Positions 24,881 to 33,506 of a DNA stretch of 64,000 nucleotides are shown here, in pieces. The translations under genes and the position numbers were made by a program. This DNA is from Oscillospiraceae bacterium (GTDB taxonomy: Bacteria; Bacillota; Clostridia; Oscillospirales; Ruminococcaceae). The notes below the pieces were generated by a model. It saw nothing but the letters and a program-made list of their open reading frames with translations, searched no databases and was not told where the DNA came from. The stretch lies in contig JAHZAU010000001.1 of assembly GCA_019423755.1 (NCBI GenBank), forward strand, positions 134,701-198,700, given 5' to 3'. The stretch's first letter is position 1. Each line of letters opens with the position of its first letter.

Positions 24881-25576
24881 ATGGCGCCCCGGCTCATCGC
24901 CGCGGTAGGCAGCGGCGGCAAGACAAGCTCCCTTTGCCAGCTGGCCGCGGTGGCGTCTCACCGTCCGGTACTGCTGACCACCACCACCCACATCGGATGC
25001 CCGCCGCCCCTTCCCTGCCGCTTGCTGAAAAACCCCTCCGCCGAAGCCCTCCGCCAGGCCCTTTCCCAGCCAGGGGTAGTCTGCGCCGGGACGGCCTGCG
25101 GCGAGGGGAAACTTTCCTCCCTGCCTCCGGAGGCTTGGGAAGCCGGGGTCCGGGCTGCCGCTCTGACCCTCTGTGAGGCGGACGGCTCCCGCCAGCTGCC
25201 GCTGAAGCTGCACCGCCCGGACGAACCGGTGGTCCCGCCGGGGACCGACCTTTGTCTGGTGGTGGCCGGGCTTTCCGCCCTGGGACAGACGGTAAAAAAT
25301 GCCGTCCACCGCTATGCCCTCTGCCCCGCCTGGGAACAAAACCCTGCGCAGGTGGTGGGGGTGGAGGAATTCCTTTTCTGCCTGCGGGAAACGGTGCGCG
25401 CCTGCGGCCTCCCCAAGGAGAAAATCCGGGTGCTGCTCAACCAAACCGACGCCCTGCCGGACCCTGCCCCTGCCGACGCCATTCTAGCCGAACTTGCGCG
25501 GGAGGGCCTCGCCTGCCGGGCCGGTTCTCTGCGCCGCCAGCCCCAGTTGTTGGCCGAGTGGCTGCTTGCCGATTAA
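24881..25576 (+). CDS. yqeC: YqeC, selenium-dependent molybdenum hydroxylase accessory protein
   Basis: A 231-residue P-loop-like protein of the YqeC family, which accompanies selenium-dependent molybdenum hydroxylases and is thought to help mature their cofactor. The glycine loop GSGGKTS (10-16) and the LTTTTHIG strand are visible, then LCEADGSRQLPLK. The start at 24881 follows GAGGAG inside the end of ywlG; the open frame upstream is only the shadow of ywlG. It faces yqeB across a shared terminator. Confidence 0.85.
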   Translation: MAPRLIAAVGSGGKTSSLCQLAAVASHRPVLLTTTTHIGCPPPLPCRLLKNPSAEALRQALSQPGVVCAGTACGEGKLSSLPPEAWEAGVRAAALTLCEADGSRQLPLKLHRPDEPVVPPGTDLCLVVAGLSALGQTVKNAVHRYALCPAWEQNPAQVVGVEEFLFCLRETVRACGLPKEKIRVLLNQTDALPDPAPADAILAELAREGLACRAGSLRRQPQLLAEWLLAD

Positions 25577-25584
25577 CCGAAAAA

Positions 25585-25634
25585 CGCAAAAAAGCTTCGG
25601 GACCCTTTCCGGGTTTCCGAAGCTTTTCTTTTTC
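25585..25634. terminator. Bidirectional terminator between yqeC and yqeB
   Basis: AAAGCTTCGG pairs with CCGAAGCTTT, with A run before and T run after. Confidence 0.85.
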
Positions 25635-25655
25635 CCTTTGATTTTTCCGGGGCGG

Positions 25656-26501
25656 TTACAACAGCGGGATGCCCTTTTTCCGGGAAAGGACCAGCAGCGC
25701 CTCCACCACCGCGCCGCCCATAGCCCGGGCCTTGTCCGAGACGGTGTCGCACCAGGCGGCGGAATCGGCCCGCGGGTCGATGTCCGCGATCTTCAGGCCC
25801 TGGATCACCGGGTAACCGGGGCGGATGAGCCCCCGCAGCACCCCGTCCAGGGTGGCGCAGACCGGAGTTTCTCCGATTTTGGCGATGATCTGCCCCCGCT
25901 TGACCGGGGTTCCGATGTCCACCAGCGTCCCGTCCGGGCCGGGGACCAGTTCCAGCGAGCCAGACGCCGGGGCGTGGATGACCCGTTCCTTCCCCCAGCC
26001 TTCCACCGGGGCGGGGATACCGGTATTGGGCAGGGCTCTCCCCTGCCAGAGCACCCGGCCCAGGTCGTGGCCGCGCATAGTCTCTACCACGGCGTCCACC
26101 TCCTCCCCGGCGGCAAAGCCCGGCCCCAGGGCCACCGTAATCGGGGCCATGGCCCGGTTGGTGCCCAGGTTGCGCTTCGCCAAGATGGCGTCCACCACCG
26201 CCGCTGGGGCAAACTCCCCGGCGCAGCGGCAGTCCGGGTCCACCAGCAGGGGGATCTCCCCGGCCTGCTGTACCCTCTCTGCCTCCTGGATGCTGTACAC
26301 CCTCCGGCAGGTGACCCCTTCCACCTGGGCGCTCCCCTGCCACACCGCCTCACACAGCGAAGCTTTGCGGCGGATGGCCGAGGGTGCGGCGCACTCGCTG
26401 ACCACCACCCGGAACCCGCAGCGGTGCAGCCGCAGGATCACCCCGGTGGCCAGGTCCCCGGCGCCTCGTACCAGCACCCAAGGCTGTGTCTGTTGCTTCA
26501 T
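25656..26501 (-). CDS. yqeB: YqeB, selenium-dependent molybdenum hydroxylase system protein
   Basis: A 281-residue protein of the EF2563/YqeB family, which co-occurs with YqeC, SelD and molybdenum hydroxylases. It begins LVRGAGDLATGVILRLHRCGF, a Rossmann-like start, and later has a biotinyl/lipoyl-like beta barrel (IHAPASGSLELVPGPDGTLVDIGTPVKRG). Exact reaction unproven; a role in inserting selenium or sulfur at the Mo centre is proposed for the family. ATG at 26501 follows AAAGGAG. Cotranscribed behind the ModE-like gene. Confidence 0.87.
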   Translation of the reverse strand: MKQQTQPWVLVRGAGDLATGVILRLHRCGFRVVVSECAAPSAIRRKASLCEAVWQGSAQVEGVTCRRVYSIQEAERVQQAGEIPLLVDPDCRCAGEFAPAAVVDAILAKRNLGTNRAMAPITVALGPGFAAGEEVDAVVETMRGHDLGRVLWQGRALPNTGIPAPVEGWGKERVIHAPASGSLELVPGPDGTLVDIGTPVKRGQIIAKIGETPVCATLDGVLRGLIRPGYPVIQGLKIADIDPRADSAAWCDTVSDKARAMGGAVVEALLVLSRKKGIPLL

Positions 26502-26522
26502 CTTCTCCCTCTCCTTTTTGCG

Positions 26523-26897
26523 CTAGCGTGCCTGCTCCGGGCCGCTTTCCGGCTCCTGGGGGGCAAAGTACTTCTGCGCCAGCTGGTCCAACGCCTGCTG
26601 GGCCTCCTTTTCAAAGGCGCGGTACCGCTCCAGCAGCTCCTCCCCCCGGGGGGTCAGCTGGGCGCCGCCGCCTCCGGCCCCGCCCACCCGGCGCTCGGTC
26701 AGGGCAAAGCCCGCCTGGGCCTCGCACTGGCGCAGGATGCTCCAGGCCTTGCTGTAACTCATCTGCATCTCGGCGGCACTGCGCCGCAGCGAACCCAGCC
26801 GCCGCACCCCTTCCAGCAGGCGGGCCACCCCCGGGCCCATGAGTTTTCCTTCCCGCACCAGCCACAGCCGGGCCCGCACCTGTACCTTCTTTTCCAT
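26523..26897 (-). CDS. ModE-like winged-helix regulator (no molybdate domain)
   Basis: A 124-residue DNA-binding protein like the N-terminal half of ModE: GPGVARLLEGVRRLGSLRRSAAEMQMSYSKAWSIL, then the wing with a Gly-rich turn (RRVGGAGGGGAQLTPRGEELL). The MopI-type molybdate-binding domains are absent, so any metal response would need another partner. The start at 26897 follows AAAGGAGG; the open frame upstream has no site. It is divergent to the molybdenum operon at 27194 and upstream of yqeB, so both are likely targets. Confidence 0.85.
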   Translation of the reverse strand: MEKKVQVRARLWLVREGKLMGPGVARLLEGVRRLGSLRRSAAEMQMSYSKAWSILRQCEAQAGFALTERRVGGAGGGGAQLTPRGEELLERYRAFEKEAQQALDQLAQKYFAPQEPESGPEQAR

Positions 26898-26923
26898 GGG
26901 GCGCCTCCTTTGCTTTTTTGCCC

Positions 26924-26952
26924 ATTGTACCATCTGCCCGGTGGAAAAGCAA
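26924..26952 (-). promoter_or_regulatory. Promoter of the ModE-like gene and yqeB
   Basis: Minus-strand TTGCTT (26952-26947), 17-base spacer, extended -10 TGG, TACAAT (26929-26924). Confidence 0.65.
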
Positions 26953-27116
26953 CCGCCGGGCAGCGGCGTTTTCGGGGAAGAAAGGGCCGTTTTCCCGGCA
27001 GGATGCTTTGTTTTTCCTTTAACAAGCAGAAGCTCTTTGTGCAAAATCGTTAATCTCTGCAAAAAACAACGCCGAAAGTTTGGCGGAAAACCGAGCGCTT
27101 TGCACAGCCCCTTTGG

Positions 27117-27146
27117 TTGCGGAAAAAGCCAGCGGCATGGTATAAT
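27117..27146 (+). promoter_or_regulatory. Promoter of the molybdenum operon
   Basis: TTGCGG (27117-27122), 18-base spacer ending in TGG, TATAAT (27141-27146). The untranslated leader is only ~40 bases, too short for a molybdenum-cofactor riboswitch. Confidence 0.65.
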
Positions 27147-27193
27147 TTGATAACACAAACGGCGGCTGCCGGACTGCTTTTAGGAGGCTCCTT

Positions 27194-28219
27194 ATGAAAC
27201 TCATGCGCACAGAAGACGCGGTAGGCCAGGTGCTCTGCCACGACATCACCCAGATCATCCGCGGCGTCACCAAGGACGCCGTTTTCCGCAAGGGACACAT
27301 TATCCGCCCCGAGGACGTACCCGTCCTGCTGAGCGTGGGCAAAGAACACGTTTATATTTGGGAAAACGACGAGACCCGCCTGCACGAAAACGACGCTGCC
27401 GACATCCTGCGGCAGATCTGCCAGGGGCTCAATATGCATGCCACCGAGCCCAAAGAGGGCAAAATCGAGCTTATTGCCGACTGCGACGGCCTGCTGCTGG
27501 TGGACGTGGAGCGCCTGCGTGCGATCAACGCCCTGGGCGAGATGATGATCGCCACCCGGGCCTCCGGCTTCCCGGTAAAAAAGGGGGACAAGCTTTGCGG
27601 CACCCGCATCATCCCCTTGGTTATCGAAAAGGAAAAGATGGCGGTGGCCCAGGCAGTGGCCGGCGAACAGCCGCTGCTGGAACTGCTGCCCTTCACCCCC
27701 CGCACCTTCGGCGTGGTCACCACCGGCAGCGAGGTCTACCACGGCCGCATCCAGGACACCTTCACCCCGGTGATCCAGGAAAAACTGGCGGAATACGGCT
27801 GCACCATGGCCGCCCATGAGATCTGCGACGACGACCCGGCCGCCATCACCGCCGCCATCCGCCGCATGGCCGACAGCGGCGTGGGGATGGTCTTCTGCAC
27901 CGGCGGCATGAGCGTCGACCCCGACGACCGCACCCCTCTGGCTATCCGCAACGCGGGAGCAAAGGTCGTGGCCTACGGCGCGCCGGTGCTGCCGGGCGCC
28001 ATGTTCCTGGTGTCCTACCTGGCGGACGGCCGTCCGGTCTGCGGCCTGCCCGGCTGCGTCATGTACGCCAAGCGCACCATCTTCGACCTGGTGCTGCCCC
28101 GCCTGCTGGCCGATGTGCCGGTGACCCAGCCTTGGCTGGCCGGTCTGGGACACGGCGGCCTGTGCCTTGGCTGCCCCGAGTGCCACTTCCCCAACTGCGG
28201 CTTCGGCAAAGGCATCTAA
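27194..28219 (+). CDS. Molybdopterin-binding protein (MogA/MoeA-like domain)
   Basis: A 341-residue protein; the second half (~175-310) has the MoCF-biosynthesis fold (FGVVTTGSEVYHGRIQD, MVFCTGGMSVDPDDRTP). The N-terminal ~170 residues are specific to a family found beside selenium-dependent hydroxylase genes. The C-terminus has a Cys-rich tail (CLGCPECHFPNCGFGKG), possibly metal-binding. It lacks the full MoeA length, so it may assist rather than replace MoeA. ATG at 27194 after TAGGAGG. First gene of the operon. Confidence 0.82.
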   Translation: MKLMRTEDAVGQVLCHDITQIIRGVTKDAVFRKGHIIRPEDVPVLLSVGKEHVYIWENDETRLHENDAADILRQICQGLNMHATEPKEGKIELIADCDGLLLVDVERLRAINALGEMMIATRASGFPVKKGDKLCGTRIIPLVIEKEKMAVAQAVAGEQPLLELLPFTPRTFGVVTTGSEVYHGRIQDTFTPVIQEKLAEYGCTMAAHEICDDDPAAITAAIRRMADSGVGMVFCTGGMSVDPDDRTPLAIRNAGAKVVAYGAPVLPGAMFLVSYLADGRPVCGLPGCVMYAKRTIFDLVLPRLLADVPVTQPWLAGLGHGGLCLGCPECHFPNCGFGKGI

Positions 28220-28255
28220 TCTGAAGGGCCTACCCTTCCTTGGAGTGTGATTCAT

Positions 28256-28747
28256 ATGGAATTTACGCATATTGACCCCAACGGCAACGCCATTATGGTG
28301 GATGTGGGACAAAAAGCGCCCACCCAGCGCACCGCCGTCGCCACCGGGCGGATCACCATGAGCCCGGAGTGCTTCGCCGCCGTGAAAAACGGCACCGCTA
28401 AAAAGGGCGACGTGCTGGGGGTGGCGCAGATCGCCGGCATTATGGGCACCAAGCACACCGCCGACCTGATCCCCCTGTGCCACCGGCTCAACCTGACCCG
28501 CAGCGCCGTCACCTTCCGCCTGCTGGAAGAGGAGTGCGCCGTGGAGGTCAGCTGCACTGCCGGCTGCCAGGGTCCCACCGGCGTAGAGATGGAGGCCCTC
28601 ACCGGCGCCACCATCGCGCTGCTCACCGTCTACGATATGTGCAAGGCCATCGACAAGCGGATGGTCATCTCTCAGGTGCATCTGGTAGAGAAACACGGCG
28701 GCAAAAGCGGGGACTTTCTCTTTGAGGGGGGGGAGGCCCATGCTTGA
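28256..28747 (+). CDS. moaC: Cyclic pyranopterin monophosphate synthase MoaC
   Basis: Second enzyme of molybdopterin synthesis, converting the MoaA product to cPMP. 163 residues. Conserved IPLCHRLNLT and the catalytic EMEALTGATIALLTVYDMCKAIDKRM (Lys and Asp near the end) are present. The ATG at 28256 is ten bases after TTGGAG; a GTG at 28247 is too close. Overlaps moaA by eight bases. Confidence 0.95.
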   Translation: MEFTHIDPNGNAIMVDVGQKAPTQRTAVATGRITMSPECFAAVKNGTAKKGDVLGVAQIAGIMGTKHTADLIPLCHRLNLTRSAVTFRLLEEECAVEVSCTAGCQGPTGVEMEALTGATIALLTVYDMCKAIDKRMVISQVHLVEKHGGKSGDFLFEGGEAHA

Positions 28748-29702
28748 TCAGTACGGACGGCAGATCAACTACCTGCGCCTTTCGGTCACCGACCGCTGCA
28801 ACCTTCGCTGCCGCTACTGTATGCCCGAGGAGGGCGTGCCCCTCACCGAGCACAGCCGCCTGCTGCGCTACGAGGAGATGCTCCGCCTGGCGGAAGCGGC
28901 GGTGAGCCTGGGCATCGACCGCTTTAAGATCACCGGCGGCGAACCGCTGACCCGCCGGGACTGCCTGCCCTTTATCGCCGAGCTCAAGCGGCTGCCCGGA
29001 GTGCGTCAGGTGACCCTGACCACCAACGGCCTGCTGCTTCCCCAGGCCCTGCCCCAGCTGGTGCAGGCCGGATTGGACGGGGTGAACATCAGCCTTGACA
29101 CCCTGGACCCGGCGCAGTTTGCCGCCATCACCCGCCGGGACTACCCGGTCGAGCAGGTGCTGGACGCCATCGCCGCCAGCGCCGCGGTGCTGCCCACCAA
29201 GGTCAACGCCGTGCTGTTGGACGAGACCGCCAGTCAGCTCATCCCCCTGGCCCAGCTGGCCCAGAAGCTGCCGGTGGACGTGCGGTTTATCGAGTGGATG
29301 CCCATCGGGCAGGACGCTGTCCCCCGTCACGACACCCAAACCGTCCTGGAGCGGCTGCAGGCCCAGTGGCCCCAGCTGACCCCCACCTCCCAGCGCCGGG
29401 GCAACGGCCCCGCCCGCTACTATACCGCACCCGGCTTTTTGGGGTGCATCGGGCTCATCGAGGCGGTGAGCCACCAGTTCTGCCAAAGCTGCAACCGGGT
29501 GCGGGTCACCAGTACCGGCACCCTCAAGCCCTGCCTCTGCTACGAGGACGGGGTGGAGCTGCTGCCCCTGCTGCGGGGCGGCGCTTCCCAGCAGGAGCTG
29601 GCCCTGGCTATGGCCGGCGCTATCTACAACAAACCCCAGGCTCACTGCTTCGGCTCCGGCCATTCGGCGGAGCGGCGCACCATGAGCCAGATCGGAGGAT
29701 AA
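28740..29702 (+). CDS. moaA: GTP 3',8-cyclase MoaA (radical SAM)
   Basis: First enzyme of molybdopterin synthesis. The 320-residue protein has the N-terminal radical SAM cluster CNLRCRYC, ITGGEPLTRRD for SAM, the C-terminal cluster cysteines in CQSCNRVRVTSTGTLKPCLC, and ends in the Gly-Gly pair needed for activity. The start at 28740 follows GGGGAGG and overlaps the end of moaC, indicating coupled translation. Confidence 0.96.
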   Translation: MLDQYGRQINYLRLSVTDRCNLRCRYCMPEEGVPLTEHSRLLRYEEMLRLAEAAVSLGIDRFKITGGEPLTRRDCLPFIAELKRLPGVRQVTLTTNGLLLPQALPQLVQAGLDGVNISLDTLDPAQFAAITRRDYPVEQVLDAIAASAAVLPTKVNAVLLDETASQLIPLAQLAQKLPVDVRFIEWMPIGQDAVPRHDTQTVLERLQAQWPQLTPTSQRRGNGPARYYTAPGFLGCIGLIEAVSHQFCQSCNRVRVTSTGTLKPCLCYEDGVELLPLLRGGASQQELALAMAGAIYNKPQAHCFGSGHSAERRTMSQIGG

Positions 29703-29706
29703 TATT

Positions 29707-30639
29707 ATGGGAAAAGTACTGGCTGTCTGCACCAGCAAGGTGCGCGGCATTCAAAAAGAGGACCGCGGCGAAGGCTACTTTGCCGTGGATTGGGGCCTGG
29801 AAGGCGACGCCCACGGCGGCAACTGGCACCGGCAGGTGAGCCTGCTGAGCGCCGACCGCATCGCCGAGTTCAACGCCCGGGGCGCCGGCGTGCAGCCGGG
29901 AGCCTTCGGCGAAAACCTGGTGGTGGAAGGCATCGACTTCCGCAGTCTGCCGGTGGGCACCCTGCTGCGCTGCGGCGACGTGCTGCTGGAAATGACCCAG
30001 ATCGGCAAGGAATGTCACTCCCACTGCGCCATCTACCATAAAATGGGCGAGTGCATCATGCCCCGGGAGGGCGTCTTTGCCCGGGTGCTGCAGCCGGGAC
30101 ACATCGCCGTCGGCGACGAGATGACCATCGAGCCCCGCACCACCCCCTTCCCCTTCCAGGCGGCGGTGATCACCCTTTCCGACCGCTCGGCGGCCGGCCA
30201 GCGCCCCGACGAAAGCGGCCCCGCTATCGCCAAACGCCTGCTGGACGCGGGTTATGAGGTGGTGGAGCAGCTGCTTCTGCCCGACGAGCGCGCCCTGCTG
30301 GAAAAGAACCTGATCCGCCTGGCCGACCAGCGCCAGCTGGACCTGGTGCTCACCACCGGCGGCACCGGCTTCGCCCCCCGGGACATCACCCCCGAGGCCA
30401 CTTTGGCGGTTTGCCAGCGGCAGGCCCCCGGCATCGCGGAGGCCATCCGCGCCGCCAGCATGCAGATCACCCCCCGCGCCATGCTCAGCCGGGCGGTGTC
30501 CGCCATCCGCGGCCGCACCCTCATCGTCAACCTCCCCGGCAGCCCCAAAGCCTGCATGGAGAGCATGGACGTCTTCCTGGACCAGATGCCCCACGCCATC
30601 GAGCTGCTGCGGGGCCAGCCCCAGGACTGCGGACGCTAA
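29707..30639 (+). CDS. MOSC domain-MogA fusion protein
   Basis: A 310-residue two-domain protein. Residues ~1-143 form a MOSC domain (DWGLEGDAHGGNWHRQVSLL, GAFGENLVVEG, IGKECHSHCAIY with the cysteine usual in MOSC), linked to sulfur or Mo handling. Residues ~149-310 are a MogA/MoaB adenylyltransferase-like domain (VITLSDRSAAGQRPDESGP, TTGGTGFAPRDITPEAT, NLPGSPKACMESM). Fusion would couple late cofactor steps. ATG at 29707, five bases after moaA, with GGAGG overlapping the moaA stop. Confidence 0.93.
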   Translation: MGKVLAVCTSKVRGIQKEDRGEGYFAVDWGLEGDAHGGNWHRQVSLLSADRIAEFNARGAGVQPGAFGENLVVEGIDFRSLPVGTLLRCGDVLLEMTQIGKECHSHCAIYHKMGECIMPREGVFARVLQPGHIAVGDEMTIEPRTTPFPFQAAVITLSDRSAAGQRPDESGPAIAKRLLDAGYEVVEQLLLPDERALLEKNLIRLADQRQLDLVLTTGGTGFAPRDITPEATLAVCQRQAPGIAEAIRAASMQITPRAMLSRAVSAIRGRTLIVNLPGSPKACMESMDVFLDQMPHAIELLRGQPQDCGR

Positions 30640-30717
30640 GCTTCGATTCGGCCTCGCCGTAAAACCGGCGGGTTGAAAATATGATCCCCTGAAACACGGG
30701 GAAAAGGAGCAAACCCT

Positions 30718-31626
30718 ATGAAAAAATGCATCGCCTGGCTGCTGACGGCAGCCCTGGCCCTGAGCTTCACCGGCTGCCAGTCTAGCCCCGCCCCCCAGGG
30801 CGAAGAAGCCGAGCCTGCCCCCCAGACCGAGACCGCCGAGACCCCCGAAACGGAAGCCACCGAAACCGCCCCAGAGACCGAAGCGGAGCCGGTGGAGTTG
30901 GTGGTCTTTGCCGCGGCCAGCCTGACCGAGACCCTGGAACAGATCGCCGAGGACTACAAGGCCGTCGCCCCCGAAGTGACCCTGACCTTCAACTTCGACT
31001 CCTCCGGCACCCTCAAGACCCAGATCCAGGAAGGCGCCGCCTGCGACCTGTTCCTCTCCGCAGGACAGAAGCAGATGGACCAGCTGGACGCTTCGGCGGA
31101 CCCGTCGGTGAACACCGAAGGCCTGGACTTCGTGCTGGAAGGCAGCCGCCTGGACCTGCTGGAAAACAAGGTCACCCTGGTGACCCCCGAAGGCAACCCC
31201 AAGGGCATCGACAGCTTTGACTCCCTGGCCGAGCATCTGAAAGCTGGGGACATCCTCCTTGCCATGGGCAACAGCGACGTACCGGTGGGCCAGTATACCC
31301 AGAAGATCCTCACCTTCTACGGCCTGGATGAAGCGGCCCTGGCCAACGCCGGCTGCATCACCTACGGCACCAACGTCAAAGAGGTGACCACCCAGGTGAC
31401 CGAAGGCAGCGTGGACGCCGGCGTCATCTACTGCACCGATGCCTTCTCCGCCGGCCTGACCCCGGTGGCCGAAGCGACCCCCGAAATGTGCGGCCAGGTC
31501 ATCTACCCTGCCGCCGTGCTCAATGTTTCCGAGCATCCCCAGGAGTCCCAGGCCTTCCTGGACTACCTTTCCACCGACGCGGCCATGAGCGTCTTTGCTG
31601 AGGTGGGCTTCTCCCCCGTGGCATAG
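30718..31626 (+). CDS. modA: Molybdate ABC transporter substrate-binding lipoprotein
   Basis: A 302-residue lipoprotein: signal peptide with lipobox SFTGC (Cys20), then a Glu/Pro/Thr-rich spacer (~21-57), then the ModA fold starting ELVVFAAASLTETLEQI with the SSGTLKTQIQEGAACDLFLSA oxyanion-binding loops. Binds molybdate outside the membrane and delivers it to ModBC. ATG at 30718 after AAAAGGAG. The acidic linker is unusually long and may span the thick wall or capsule. Confidence 0.93.
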   Translation: MKKCIAWLLTAALALSFTGCQSSPAPQGEEAEPAPQTETAETPETEATETAPETEAEPVELVVFAAASLTETLEQIAEDYKAVAPEVTLTFNFDSSGTLKTQIQEGAACDLFLSAGQKQMDQLDASADPSVNTEGLDFVLEGSRLDLLENKVTLVTPEGNPKGIDSFDSLAEHLKAGDILLAMGNSDVPVGQYTQKILTFYGLDEAALANAGCITYGTNVKEVTTQVTEGSVDAGVIYCTDAFSAGLTPVAEATPEMCGQVIYPAAVLNVSEHPQESQAFLDYLSTDAAMSVFAEVGFSPVA

Positions 31627-31680
31627 TTTCCCGGCCGCGGCCTTGCAAAACCGCCGGTTTTCCGGTATGATGGAAACGGA

Positions 31681-31755
31681 ACAGGGCAGCCGCTCTGCCG
31701 TACAGAGGCTCTGTGACAGGAGGCTCTGCCGGACAGGGGGCTGCCCTTTTTAAAC
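31681..31755 (+). terminator. Branched terminator-like structure between modA and modB
   Basis: AGGGCAGCC (31683-31691) pairs with GGCTGCCCT (31739-31747), followed by five T. The enclosed 47 bases hold further arms built from repeated CTCTG/CAGAG words. It could reduce read-through so that modA exceeds modBC. Confidence 0.6.
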
Positions 31756-31773
31756 GAAAGGAGAGGGGCCTTT

Positions 31774-32442
31774 TTGGATTGGTACCCATTATATAATTCC
31801 CTGCGCATCGCCGCCATCAGCAGCGTGCTGGTGTTCTTTTCGGGCATTTTGGCCGCTTACTACGCCGCCCGCCTGCCCCGGGTGGTCAAAGGGGTGCTGG
31901 ACGTGGTGCTCACCCTGCCCATGGTGCTGCCCCCCACGGTGGTGGGCTACTTTTTGCTGCTGCTCTTTGGCAGCCGCCGCCCGCTGGGTATGGCGCTGGA
32001 ATCGGTGGGGGTCAAGTTCGTCATGAACTGGACCGGCGGGGTGCTGGCCGCCGCGGTGGTGGCCTTCCCGCTCATGTACCGTACCGCCCGCGGCGCCTTC
32101 GAGGCCTTTGACGAGACCTTGGCCCAGGCCGGACAGACCCTGGGGCTTTCCAACACCTATCTTTTCTGGCGGGTGCGGATGCCAGCCTGCCGCCAGGGCA
32201 TCCTGGCCGGGACGGTGCTGGCCTTTGCCCGGGCGCTGGGCGAATACGGCGCCACCAGCATGCTCATCGGCTACACCCCCGGCAAGACGGCCACCATCTC
32301 CACCACCGTCTATCAGATGTGGCGCACCGGCAACGACCGGCAGGCCTTCTACTGGGTCATGGTGAACCTAGCTATCTCGGCGGCGGTGCTGCTGACGGTC
32401 AACCTGCTGGAACGCCGCCAGAAAGGAGGCCGCCGGGCATGA
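31774..32442 (+). CDS. modB: Molybdate ABC transporter permease
   Basis: A 222-residue, five-helix permease with the cytoplasmic EAA loop (EAFDETLAQAGQTLGLSNTYLFWRVRMP) that contacts ModC. The start is TTG at 31774, ten bases after AAAGGAG; no ATG is well placed before membrane helix 1. Its stop overlaps the modC start as ATGA, so translation is coupled. Confidence 0.93.
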   Translation: MDWYPLYNSLRIAAISSVLVFFSGILAAYYAARLPRVVKGVLDVVLTLPMVLPPTVVGYFLLLLFGSRRPLGMALESVGVKFVMNWTGGVLAAAVVAFPLMYRTARGAFEAFDETLAQAGQTLGLSNTYLFWRVRMPACRQGILAGTVLAFARALGEYGATSMLIGYTPGKTATISTTVYQMWRTGNDRQAFYWVMVNLAISAAVLLTVNLLERRQKGGRRA

Positions 32443-33479
32443 GCCTTGTTGTAGAGATTGAAAAACAGCTGGGGGACTTTACCCTCCGGGCGGACTTTTC
32501 CACTGATGACCTGGTCACCGGGCTGTTGGGCGCTTCCGGCTGCGGCAAGAGCCTGACCCTCCGGTGCATCGCCGGGGTTCTGCGCCCCGACCGCGGGCGC
32601 ATCCTGCTGGACGGGGAGCCCCTTTATGATTCGGCGCGCGGCATCGACCTGCCGCCCCAAGCCCGCCAGGTGGGCTATCTTTTCCAAAGCTACGCCCTTT
32701 TCCCCAACATGACGGTGGAGCAGAACATCCTCTGCGGCCTGCGGGCCCGTACCCCCAAGCCCCAGCGCCGGGCCGCTCTGGAAGAGATGATGGAGCGGAT
32801 GCAGCTGCGGGGCTTAGAAAAACTTCGCCCGGCCCAGCTTTCCGGCGGGCAGGCACAGCGGGTAGCCCTGGCGCGCATTTTGGTGAGCCAGCCGCGGCTT
32901 CTCCTGCTGGACGAGCCCTTTTCCGCCCTGGACAGCCACCTGCGGGACCAGCTGCAGCCCCAACTTTTGGAGCTGCTGCGCTCGGTAGGGCGGCAGACCC
33001 TGCTTGTGACCCACAGCCGGGACGAGGCCTACCACCTATGCAGCCGCCTGTGCGTCATGGAGCGGGGGCAGATCCTCTGCACCGGCCCCACCAAAACGGT
33101 GTTTGCCGACCCGGAATGGGAGGCCGCCGCCCGGCTCACCGGCTGCAAAAACATCGCCCCCGCCCAAAAGGCCGGGGAATTTTCGGTGTTTGTGCCCTCC
33201 TGGGGCGTACAGCTTACCACCGCCAAGCCGGTGCCGGACGACCTGCGTTCCATCGGCCTGCGGGCGCACTATTTCCACCCCCGTTCCCCTCAAAACCGCT
33301 TTGCGGTAAACTGGGTCTCGGCGCTGGAGGAGCCTTTTGAGTGGATCCTCCTCTTCCGCTATGCCGGTCAGGAGCCGGACAGCCCGCCCATCTGGTGGCG
33401 GCTGCCCAAGGACCGCAAGCCCTCCCCCCTGCCCGAGACTTTGGGCATCGCGCCGGAAAATATCCTACTGCTTCGCTAG
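32439..33479 (+). CDS. modC: Molybdate ABC transporter ATP-binding protein
   Basis: A 346-residue ATPase that drives ModB. Walker A GASGCGKS (~31-38), signature LSGGQAQR, Walker B LLLLDEPFSALD and switch His in LVTHSRDEA are all intact. The C-terminal ~110 residues, beyond ATG CKNIAPAQ-type linker, are a TOBE-like domain that may sense oxyanions. The start at 32439 overlaps the modB stop and follows AAAGGAGG. First residue choice MSLVVEIEKQ avoids an upstream shadow reading. Confidence 0.93.
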   Translation: MSLVVEIEKQLGDFTLRADFSTDDLVTGLLGASGCGKSLTLRCIAGVLRPDRGRILLDGEPLYDSARGIDLPPQARQVGYLFQSYALFPNMTVEQNILCGLRARTPKPQRRAALEEMMERMQLRGLEKLRPAQLSGGQAQRVALARILVSQPRLLLLDEPFSALDSHLRDQLQPQLLELLRSVGRQTLLVTHSRDEAYHLCSRLCVMERGQILCTGPTKTVFADPEWEAAARLTGCKNIAPAQKAGEFSVFVPSWGVQLTTAKPVPDDLRSIGLRAHYFHPRSPQNRFAVNWVSALEEPFEWILLFRYAGQEPDSPPIWWRLPKDRKPSPLPETLGIAPENILLLR

Positions 33480-33506
33480 ACGATTCTGCCCTTTGGAGGT
33501 GTCATT

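Noticed and set aside
30640..30717. Molybdenum-cofactor riboswitch before modA
   Set aside because: The gap is only 78 bases and shows two small hairpins; it does not resemble the riboswitch core that I know.
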